Below, in pieces: positions 1-6,176 of a stretch of DNA of 8,695 nt. Where the stretch lies: NCBI GenBank assembly GCA_902572675.1, contig CACGGY010000042.1, positions 1 to 8,695 on the forward strand, written 5' to 3'. The notes beneath the pieces were generated by a model that was given only the letters and a program-made list of their open reading frames with translations, was not told where the DNA came from and made no database searches. The stretch is from an uncultured Prochlorococcus sp. Lineage in GTDB: Bacteria; Cyanobacteriota; Cyanobacteriia; PCC-6307; Cyanobiaceae. The translations under genes were made by a program, and so were the position numbers. The number at the start of each line of letters is the position of its first letter. Position 1 is the first letter of the stretch.

Positions 1-1
1 T

Positions 2-619
2 ATTCTTAATGGAGTCAATTTAAAAATAAAAAAAGGAGAATATATAGGAATTCATGGTGAAACAGGTGGTGGTAAAAGTACTTTTGTTGATTTATTAATG
101 GGTCTTTTAAAAGCTAATAAAGGTAAACTATTTTTTAATGACATTGATCTCTATCAAAGAAATAATTTAGTTTCCTGGCGTAATCTTATCGCTCATGTAG
201 CACAAGACATTTTTTTAAAAGAAGGAACTATAGAAGAAAATATTGTTTTTAATAGTTCCGAGGATCTTGTTAATAATGACTTGCTAGTTAAATATACAAA
301 AATGGCAAATATTTATGAATTTATTAATAATTTAGAACTTGGATTTCAGACTCTTGTTGGGGAAAGGGGTATAAGATTGAGTGGTGGGCAGAAACAAAGA
401 ATATCTATCGCAAGAGCTCTTTATAGAAATAAAAAAATTCTGATTTTAGATGAAGCTACAAGTGCTTTAGATGAAGAAACAGAAAAGGAGGTAATTAATT
501 CAATTCTCAATCATAATAAAGATATGACTATTATTATGATTACTCATAGGAAAAAAAATCTTGCAAACTGTAATAGAGTTTTTAAAGTAATTAATGGATC
601 TATTATTGAAGAATTTTAA
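2..619 (+). CDS. ABC exporter ATP-binding domain (5'-truncated by window edge)
   Basis: This is the nucleotide-binding domain of an ABC transporter, most likely the C-terminal half of an exporter whose membrane domain lies off the left edge. The reading frame is open from base 2, well before the first internal ATG at base 98, so 205 residues are visible. All diagnostic motifs are present: Walker A GETGGGKST at residues 19-27, the Q-loop glutamine at residue 68, the signature LSGGQ at 126-130, Walker B ILILDE at 146-151 with the catalytic glutamate at 151, the D-loop SALD just after it, and the switch histidine at 182 (ITHR). The pattern GERG...LSGGQKQRISIARAL is typical of MsbA/lipid-export and peptide-export type half-transporters. 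Beside polysaccharide genes it could export a lipid-linked glycan or lipid A, but the substrate cannot be read from this fragment. It runs convergently into the SIS gene with a 3 bp gap. Confidence 0.93.
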   Translation: MLNGVNLKIKKGEYIGIHGETGGGKSTFVDLLMGLLKANKGKLFFNDIDLYQRNNLVSWRNLIAHVAQDIFLKEGTIEENIVFNSSEDLVNNDLLVKYTKMANIYEFINNLELGFQTLVGERGIRLSGGQKQRISIARALYRNKKILILDEATSALDEETEKEVINSILNHNKDMTIIMITHRKKNLANCNRVFKVINGSIIEEF

Positions 620-622
620 AAA

Positions 623-1204
623 TTAATTTACTGAATATTCAGGATGACCCACAAACATATCAATAATTAAGGTTATCCAAATTGTATGGATACATTCAAC
701 AATATTATATGCTTTGCTATCTACCCATAAAGAGATGTCAGTGTTGATTTTTATTGTATTATTTTTGTTGGAACCAGTTAAGCTTGCAGTTTTAATTTTA
801 TTCTTTTTAGCGTATTTAATTCCATTTATGAGATTTGTGGACTCGCCACTAACACTAATAAAGATCAACATATCATTACTTTTAGAATAATATTCAATAG
901 CTTTAGAAATCCAATTTTCATATCCATAATCATTAGATAATGCTGTTACTAGATTATGATCATTAAATGCGATTGAGGGTATTTTTGCCTGCTTCGTGAA
1001 ATCAGTAGCAGCATGGCTAGATAAAGATGCACTCGCTCCATTACCCATAAAAATTAATCTGCCATTATTTTCACATGTACTAGCTATTGAGTTCCTGAAA
1101 TTCAATATAGATTCATCATTCCTTGACTCAAAAAAAAGCTTTTGATATCTTAACCAATAATCATCTAAGAATTTCTTATCTTTTATATTTAGGGAACTCT
1201 TCAT
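623..1204 (-). CDS. gmhA: SIS-domain phosphosugar isomerase, GmhA-like
   Basis: This is a 193-residue single SIS-domain protein, the same length as E. coli GmhA (192), which isomerises sedoheptulose 7-phosphate to D-glycero-D-manno-heptose 7-phosphate in the cytoplasm. The phosphosugar loop FMGNGASAS (residues 52-60), the helix carrying H64, and the second serine/threonine loop SGESTN (119-124) are clear. The expected AxE of GmhA appears as ATDF with D68. In the C-terminal helix (VECIHTIW, 169-176) my hand alignment puts E170 and T178 at the positions of E. coli Q172 and H180, so the active site may be altered, although H173 could serve instead. It is the only complete gene here on the minus strand and diverges from the GmhB-like gene. 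The start codon is ATG at 1204 with no recognisable Shine-Dalgarno. A different ketose/aldose phosphate isomerase is the main alternative. Confidence 0.85.
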   Translation of the reverse strand: MKSSLNIKDKKFLDDYWLRYQKLFFESRNDESILNFRNSIASTCENNGRLIFMGNGASASLSSHAATDFTKQAKIPSIAFNDHNLVTALSNDYGYENWISKAIEYYSKSNDMLIFISVSGESTNLINGIKYAKKNKIKTASLTGSNKNNTIKINTDISLWVDSKAYNIVECIHTIWITLIIDMFVGHPEYSVN

Positions 1205-1210
1205 TTATTC

Positions 1211-1294
1211 AGACGATCTTAATACTTAATTATATTATTTATAACAGATCATTTTACAGAATTTAATGCCTAAATAAATAATACTTAATCGTCT
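1211..1294. promoter_or_regulatory. Compound repeat in divergent intergenic region, possible operator
   Basis: Between the divergent GmhA-like and GmhB-like genes the 11-mer TAATACTTAAT occurs twice (1220-1230 and 1279-1289). A 7 bp inverted repeat flanks the pair: AGACGAT at 1211-1217 and ATCGTCT at 1288-1294. The left copy also reads as CTTAAT-A-CTTAAT, two direct half-sites 7 bp apart. The left element lies immediately upstream of the minus-strand start. Such arrangements can be regulator binding sites, but the sequence is AT-rich and no family of regulator is recognised. Confidence 0.3.
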
Positions 1295-1354
1295 TCATAT
1301 TACAAATTTAATATAGAATTTAATCAATATCTCAAAATTAGAATAATTTTTTGG

Positions 1355-1978
1355 ATGGACTTGATTTCAGAAAAAAAAATAATATTTGATGATTCAGAAC
1401 TAAAAAATGCAGAATTTTATCCTAAAGCTATTTTTTTAGATAGAGATGGAGTTATCATTGAAGATTGTCACTATATAAAGGACCCTCATAAGGTGAAACT
1501 TTGTTTAGGTGCCAAAGTATTAATTAGAAATATATTTTTAAAAGGTATTCCTATCATAATCGTTACAAATCAATCTGGAATTTCCAGAAAATTACTTTCA
1601 TGGGAAGATTATTGTTTAGTTAACCAAAAGATAATTGATGAATTAGGCAAACCTAATCCAATTTCAGCAATCTATGCTAATAGTCATATAAGTACAAACA
1701 AAGGTACTAATTGGAGAAAACCAAATCCTAATATGATTTCTCAAGCCTCTTTGGACTTGAAGATTAATTTACAAAACTCGATACTTATTGGTGATCGTTT
1801 AACTGATCTTCAAGCAGGCCATCGTGCAGGAATTAAAAAATTAATCCATGTAATGACAGGACATGGAATTACTGAGAGAGATCAAGTAATTAGGAATTTC
1901 AAAGATAGAATTTATCATGATTTAGAGATTGTATTTTTAAATAATCTATTGGAATTCCCCGTGAAACTCTTAGATTAG
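1355..1978 (+). CDS. gmhB: HAD-family histidinol-phosphatase-like phosphatase, GmhB-type
   Basis: This is a 207-residue HAD phosphatase of the GmhB/HisB-N subfamily, whose GmhB members remove the C7 phosphate of heptose 1,7-bisphosphate. The motifs are in order: FLDRDGV with D29 (nucleophile) and D31 (acid/base) followed by the GmhB-like stretch IIEDCHYIKDP; VTNQSGISRK at 70-79 (motif II); K122 in RKPNP (motif III); and IGDRLTDLQAG at 145-155 with D147 and D151 (metal ligands). Relative to E. coli GmhB it has about 20 extra N-terminal residues before the first strand. It also lacks the cysteines of the zinc-binding loop: the corresponding segment (about 106-122) keeps a single histidine, H111. 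The start is the first ATG in the open frame. It is followed 25 bp later by the nucleotidyltransferase, consistent with co-transcription. A phosphatase for another sugar bisphosphate remains possible. Confidence 0.88.
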   Translation: MDLISEKKIIFDDSELKNAEFYPKAIFLDRDGVIIEDCHYIKDPHKVKLCLGAKVLIRNIFLKGIPIIIVTNQSGISRKLLSWEDYCLVNQKIIDELGKPNPISAIYANSHISTNKGTNWRKPNPNMISQASLDLKINLQNSILIGDRLTDLQAGHRAGIKKLIHVMTGHGITERDQVIRNFKDRIYHDLEIVFLNNLLEFPVKLLD

Positions 1979-2003
1979 ATATTGCCATTATTTAAAAAAA
2001 TTT

Positions 2004-2747
2004 ATGGAGAAAAAATATATTAATGAAAAACCCTTAAGAGCCTTGATTCTCTCGGCTGGATTTGGCTCAAGATTAAAACCAATTACAGATAATAAACCAA
2101 AATGTCTTGTCGAAATTGACAATAAACCAATAATAGAGCATTGGTTATTAAAGTTAGAAAAAATTGGTTGCGAAAAAGCATTGATTAATACTCATTATCT
2201 TTCTGAACAAGTAGATGAATTTCTATTAAATAGGAAATATACATCAATGGATATTCATACAACTTACGAAAAAAAACTTCGTGGAACAGCTGGAACTTTA
2301 ATTAAAAATTTTAATTTTTTTAAGAACTCAAAAATTATAATGATGCATGTGGATAATATGACAAATTTTGATATCCAGAAAATTCTTGATTTTCATAATA
2401 AAAGACAAAAAGATAATTGTCTTTTTACAATGCTTACTTTTCGGACAGATGCTCCAAGCAGTTGCGGTATAGTTGTTGTTGATGAAGATATGATAATAAA
2501 AGAGTTCCATGAGAAAATTAATCAACCCCCAACAAATATTGCTAACGGTGCAATTTATATTTTTGATGATAATTTCCTTGAAATTTTGATCAATGATATT
2601 CCCTTTGCAAAAGACTTTAGTACAGAAGTAATACCATATTATGTTGGTAGAATTAGGACATATTTTACTACTAAGTTATTTATAGATATTGGTACTCCTG
2701 AAAGTCTAGCTTTTGCAAGATCTAAATTTAAAAGTAGTAATAAGTAG
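2004..2747 (+). CDS. Sugar-1-phosphate nucleotidyltransferase (HddC/mannose-1-P guanylyltransferase-like)
   Basis: This cytoplasmic NDP-sugar pyrophosphorylase of 247 residues couples a sugar 1-phosphate to an NTP. The nucleotide-binding signature is clear at residues 19-36: GFGSRLKPITDNKPKCLV, with R23 and K33 the expected phosphate-contacting residues. GTAGT follows at 94-98, the metal-binding aspartate is probably D117 in HVDNM, the sugar-binding segment is NIANGAIY (179-186), and FIDIGTPES (226-234) is the usual C-terminal motif. There is no left-handed beta-helix domain, so it is the short form found in HddC, RmlA-like and RfbF-like enzymes. Its position between GmhB-like and HldE-like genes suggests the GDP-D-glycero-D-manno-heptose route (HddC) or a related activated sugar. 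The base (GTP, CTP or dTTP) cannot be decided from sequence alone. There is no clear Shine-Dalgarno before the ATG. Confidence 0.88.
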   Translation: MEKKYINEKPLRALILSAGFGSRLKPITDNKPKCLVEIDNKPIIEHWLLKLEKIGCEKALINTHYLSEQVDEFLLNRKYTSMDIHTTYEKKLRGTAGTLIKNFNFFKNSKIIMMHVDNMTNFDIQKILDFHNKRQKDNCLFTMLTFRTDAPSSCGIVVVDEDMIIKEFHEKINQPPTNIANGAIYIFDDNFLEILINDIPFAKDFSTEVIPYYVGRIRTYFTTKLFIDIGTPESLAFARSKFKSSNK

Positions 2748-2766
2748 ATTAGATTGAGGTAAAATA

Positions 2767-2814
2767 ATGCTTAATGGAAATTTGCATAAAAATCTAAAGA
2801 AAAACTTTTATTAA
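2767..2814 (+). other. Possible 15-codon small ORF with good Shine-Dalgarno
   Basis: In the 74 bp gap before the HldE-like gene, ATG at 2767 opens a 15-residue frame, MLNGNLHKNLKKNFY, ending in TAA at 2812-2814. A GAGGT at 2756-2760 sits 6 nt upstream, one of the best ribosome-binding sequences in this window, while the next gene's own ATG at 2822 has none. The small frame ends 7 nt before that ATG, so translational coupling is conceivable. It could equally be a chance ORF; nothing else supports it. Confidence 0.2.
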
Positions 2815-2821
2815 ATAATAT

Positions 2822-4333
2822 ATGTCACGACTTATGGAAGATAAATTAATAGATATTAATCAACTAAAGTGTTTAAGGGATTTTTCTCTAGGTTATGGAC
2901 ATTTTACTACTATTCATTCTGGACATATAAGATATTTAAAACACGCAAAATCACTAGCTTCTAAGTTGGTTATTGCTTTAAAAGGTGATGGAGATATTAC
3001 TAATGAAGATAACTTACCCTATGAATTTAATCAAAAGGAAAGAGCTGAGGCTCTATTGATGTTAGATATTGCAGATGCAGTTCTTCTATTGAAAGACGAA
3101 GAGCTTTCAGAGATTGTTAAGGTTATAAGCCCTAAAATTCTAGTTCTTGGTAAGCAATTTGAAATTAACCCAGAAGTAGAAGTATCTAATTCTATTGATT
3201 TGTTAACCCGTCGTGGAGTGCCTGTGGTTTTTCATGGAGGAGATATTTCATATTCAAACACTGAGTTATTAAATAATTCAGATTCTGCTGTCCTTAAAAG
3301 AAAAAAAAAGCAATTTAAAACAGCTTGCGATAGGCATATGTTGACGAAAGAAAAACTAATAAATTCTATTTTGTCTTGGGAGAACACAAATTTGATAGTT
3401 ATCGGAGATACCATCGTTGATAGGTATGTAGCTTGCGAAGCTTTGGGTATGAGTGCAGAAGCACCAGTAGTAGTGGTAAAGGAACTAAAGAAAAAAGACT
3501 TTTGCGGTGGGGCAGGAATAGTTGCTACTCATGTGCGCAATCTTGGCGCGAATTGTAAATTAATATCTGTAATAGGTAAAGATAGTAATGGAGATTTTAT
3601 AAAACAAAGTATTAAAGAGGAAAATATAGGAGATGGTCTAGTAATTGATGAGACTAGACCTACAACTTTTAAGAAAAGATATGTAGTTGAAAATCAGAAA
3701 TTATTTAGAGTAACTAGACTCGAACAATCTGAATTGAATAAAAATATCGAAGAAAAAGTTATTATGGAGCTCGAGGATGCAGCAAAGAATGCTAATGGGA
3801 TAATCATTTCTGATTTTGTATATGGTGTCATAACTCCAAATGTTTTGAAGAAAATCATTGAATTAGCAGAAAAATATAAATTACATTTATTTGGCGATCT
3901 TCAATGCAGCAGTCAAATAGGATCAATAATGAAGTTCAAAGACTTCAGTTTATTATGTCCAAATGAGAGAGAAGCTAGGATCGCTTTACATGAGAAGAAT
4001 TTAGATTTGGAAGCTTTAAGTTTAAAAATAATTAAAGAAACAAATGCTGATAAATTAATTATGAAATTAGGTTCTGATGGTTTTATAGCTTATGAAAAAG
4101 TGAATAAAAAACTCAAAAGTCAACCTTTCCCTGCTTTGTGTGCGAATCCTATAGATGTTGCTGGGGCAGGTGATTCATTATTGGCTGTAATGTCAGTGGG
4201 TCTCTCGAGCTCACAGGATATGATGAAAACTGCAGCCATAGCTTGTTGCATGACTTCTTTAGCAGTAAGAAGGATGGGAAATAAACCTATAAATAGTGAG
4301 GAATTAATTAATCATATAAATGAAACTATATAG
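2822..4333 (+). CDS. hldE: Bifunctional heptose nucleotidyltransferase-kinase, HldE-like with reversed domain order
   Basis: A 503-residue two-domain protein. Residues about 15-160 form a cytidylyltransferase-like (RfaE-C/HldE-C) domain with the HxGH motif at 32-35 within GHFTTIHSGH; the usual GxFD aspartate is T29. Residues about 175-503 form a PfkB/ribokinase-type kinase resembling HldE-N: VIGDTIVDRY (193-202), SAEAPVVVV (211-219), GGAGIVATHVRNLGA (229-243), SDFVYGVI (330-337), CPNEREA (379-385) and the anion-hole/catalytic motif DVAGAGD (445-451) with D451 as the likely base. E. coli HldE has kinase first and nucleotidyltransferase second, so the order here is inverted. In HldE the kinase phosphorylates heptose 7-phosphate at C1 and the other domain adenylylates the heptose 1-phosphate after GmhB acts. 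The ATG at 2822 is the first in frame after a TAA at 2816. The neighbouring GmhA/GmhB-like genes support a heptose role. Confidence 0.87.
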   Translation: MSRLMEDKLIDINQLKCLRDFSLGYGHFTTIHSGHIRYLKHAKSLASKLVIALKGDGDITNEDNLPYEFNQKERAEALLMLDIADAVLLLKDEELSEIVKVISPKILVLGKQFEINPEVEVSNSIDLLTRRGVPVVFHGGDISYSNTELLNNSDSAVLKRKKKQFKTACDRHMLTKEKLINSILSWENTNLIVIGDTIVDRYVACEALGMSAEAPVVVVKELKKKDFCGGAGIVATHVRNLGANCKLISVIGKDSNGDFIKQSIKEENIGDGLVIDETRPTTFKKRYVVENQKLFRVTRLEQSELNKNIEEKVIMELEDAAKNANGIIISDFVYGVITPNVLKKIIELAEKYKLHLFGDLQCSSQIGSIMKFKDFSLLCPNEREARIALHEKNLDLEALSLKIIKETNADKLIMKLGSDGFIAYEKVNKKLKSQPFPALCANPIDVAGAGDSLLAVMSVGLSSSQDMMKTAAIACCMTSLAVRRMGNKPINSEELINHINETI

Positions 4334-4482
4334 TTAGTTAAATAGTAGAAGAACTAAAGTTGAGTATTTTAGAAAAAAATTATTGAATCATTACATATCC
4401 TTTCGAACATCGTATAGAAGATTTTAAAATTTAAGTTTTTTTCTACAGCATGATAAATTTATTAAATCAAACATGAAATAAT

Positions 4483-5424
4483 TTGAAAATTCTAATTACA
4501 GGTGGGTGCGGCTTTAAAGGAACAGTACTGATAGAGAAACTGCTTGAAGATGGGCATGAAATTTTGAATATAGATAACAGATGGTTCGGAAATTATCTTG
4601 ATGATCATCCAAGATTAAAAAATATAAAATGTGACATAAGAGATATGAAGGTAGATTATTTTTATGGCGTAGAAAGGATAATTCATCTTGCAAATATAGC
4701 TAATGATCCAGCTGTCGATTTAAATCCTGTCATGAGTTGGGAAGTTAATGTCTTAGCTGGTCAAAGATTAGCTGAAAATGCTATTAAATCGGGAGTAAAA
4801 CAAATTATTTACGCAAGTTCAGGGAGTGTCTATGGAATTAAAGATGAAGAAAAAGTAACTGAAGAGCTAGATTTAGTACCAATTTCAGTTTATAACAAGA
4901 CAAAAATGGTAGCTGAAAGAGTGTTTCTCTCATATTCTGATAGAGTGCAGATTCATTGCATTAGACCTGCTACGGTTTGTGGATTATCTAAAAGAATGAG
5001 ATTGGACGTTAGTGTAAATTTGCTTACTTTTCAAGCGTTAAGAAACAAGAAAATAACTGTTTTTGGAGGGTCCCAAACTAGACCCAACATACATATTGAT
5101 GACATGATTAGAGTATATGAGCATTTTTTGAGGAATTTTGAAATTAAAAGTGGCTTTTTTAATGCTGGATTTGAAAATATTTCAATTTTAGATATTGCTA
5201 AGTTAATTAAATCCAAGATTGATTGCGAAATAGAAGTAAAGCCCTCAAATGATCCTAGAAGTTATAGACTCGATTCTTCAAAACTAATGTCGACTGGATT
5301 TGAACCTTTTAAAGGTATATCAGATGCAATTGATGAAATAATTAATGCTTATAAAAAAGGATTACTAGAAGATAAAGAAGAATTTTATACAGTAAAGTGG
5401 ATGAAAAAAAATCAATTCAAATAA
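4483..5424 (+). CDS. NAD(P)-dependent sugar epimerase/dehydratase (extended SDR)
   Basis: This 313-residue extended short-chain dehydrogenase/reductase acts on nucleotide sugars. The Rossmann glycine motif GGCGFKG is at residues 7-13, and D31 closes the second strand, favouring NAD. ASSGSVYG (111-118) supplies the catalytic serine/threonine region, Y137 and K141 form the YxxxK pair, and RPATVCG (161-167) and RPNIHIDDM (200-208) are typical substrate-domain motifs. It could be a C3/C5 or C4 epimerase or a 4,6-dehydratase; it does not obviously match HldD. The start is TTG at 4483: an in-frame TGA at 4474-4476 excludes any upstream start, and TTG places MKILITGG exactly where the family begins. 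The 149 bp leader contains an 8-codon ATG frame (4450-4476) ending at that TGA. It is followed 72 bp later by the methyltransferase. Confidence 0.88.
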   Translation: MKILITGGCGFKGTVLIEKLLEDGHEILNIDNRWFGNYLDDHPRLKNIKCDIRDMKVDYFYGVERIIHLANIANDPAVDLNPVMSWEVNVLAGQRLAENAIKSGVKQIIYASSGSVYGIKDEEKVTEELDLVPISVYNKTKMVAERVFLSYSDRVQIHCIRPATVCGLSKRMRLDVSVNLLTFQALRNKKITVFGGSQTRPNIHIDDMIRVYEHFLRNFEIKSGFFNAGFENISILDIAKLIKSKIDCEIEVKPSNDPRSYRLDSSKLMSTGFEPFKGISDAIDEIINAYKKGLLEDKEEFYTVKWMKKNQFK

Positions 5425-5480
5425 CACCAAAAAACAAATAAAGAATTTAAAAAAAAATTATTGGTCTGATATAGTTTTAT

Positions 5481-5486
5481 AAGGTG
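5481..5486 (+). promoter_or_regulatory. Candidate ribosome-binding site of the methyltransferase gene
   Basis: AAGGTG lies 10 nt before the ATG at 5497, a longish but acceptable spacing. It stands out because most genes in the window lack a purine-rich Shine-Dalgarno. The rest of the 72 bp spacer is AT-rich with no clear hairpin. Confidence 0.35.
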
Positions 5487-5496
5487 TATAAATTTA

Positions 5497-6165
5497 ATGA
5501 AAGAGATAGATTTTATAAGTAATTTGCATAAGAGTACTAAAAGAAATTATTTAGCGAGAGTTAATAACGAGAAATTTCCGAAAGCTAAAGCTGCAGAACT
5601 AGCCAAGAAATGGGACTTTGAATATTGGGATGGTGATAGATCTATAAACTATGGTGGTTACAAATATATTGAAAATAGATGGAATTGTGTTATCAATAAT
5701 TTATGTAATTTCTATGATCTCCCTGAGAAGGCTAAGATTCTAGATATTGGATGTGGCAAAGGCTTTTTTTTATACGACTTAATGAAGTTAAGGCCTATGT
5801 TTGAAATTAAAGGAATTGATATTTCTAAATATGCCATTAAAAATTCAAAACCTGAAATTAAAGAAAATCTTCTTGTTGGCAATGCAACTCAACTACCATG
5901 GCCAGATAATTATTTTGATCTGGCTGTTTCTTTTAACACTTTACATAATTTATATAGTTTTGAATTAGAGAAGGCACTGAAAGAAATGGAAAGAGTAGGA
6001 AAAAATAAATATCTTTGTGTAGAGAGTTATAGAAATGAGGAAGAAAAAGCTAATTTACTTTATTGGCAAGTGACTTGTGAGGCATTTAATACTCCTGAAG
6101 AATGGAAATGGTGGTTTAAAAAAACTAACTATAATGGTGAATATTCATTTATATATTTTGAATAG
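5497..6165 (+). CDS. Class I SAM-dependent methyltransferase
   Basis: This is a 222-residue soluble methyltransferase of the Methyltransf_11/UbiE-like fold. Motif I, ILDIGCGKG, spans residues 81-89; the acidic end of the second strand is D108 in GIDIS, contacting the SAM ribose; GNATQLPWPDNYFDLAVS (128-145) holds motifs II and III, including the typical LPxPDxxFD pattern. About 75 residues precede the Rossmann core. They are rich in charged and aromatic residues (KKWDFEYWDGDRSINYGG around 37-54) and may form a substrate cap. The acceptor is not identifiable. Its place between an SDR and a dehydrogenase in a sugar cluster suggests O-, N- or C-methylation of a nucleotide sugar or of an intermediate. 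The dehydrogenase gene begins 11 bp after its stop, so the two are probably co-translated. Confidence 0.88.
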   Translation: MKEIDFISNLHKSTKRNYLARVNNEKFPKAKAAELAKKWDFEYWDGDRSINYGGYKYIENRWNCVINNLCNFYDLPEKAKILDIGCGKGFFLYDLMKLRPMFEIKGIDISKYAIKNSKPEIKENLLVGNATQLPWPDNYFDLAVSFNTLHNLYSFELEKALKEMERVGKNKYLCVESYRNEEEKANLLYWQVTCEAFNTPEEWKWWFKKTNYNGEYSFIYFE

Positions 6166-6176
6166 AAAGAATTTTT

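Noticed and set aside
2328..2525. Minus-strand open frame of 65 codons
   Set aside because: It lies fully inside the nucleotidyltransferase gene, has no family resemblance and is a composition shadow.
3232..3414. Minus-strand open frame of 60 codons
   Set aside because: It lies inside the HldE-like gene, which has strong motifs on the plus strand.
4370..4445. A 10 bp perfect inverted repeat (TAGAAAAAAA at 4370-4379 and TTTTTTTCTA at 4436-4445) that might be a terminator or cruciform
   Set aside because: It is nearly all A/T, has a loop of 56 bp and lacks a GC stem, so it is likely a chance match in AT-rich spacer DNA.
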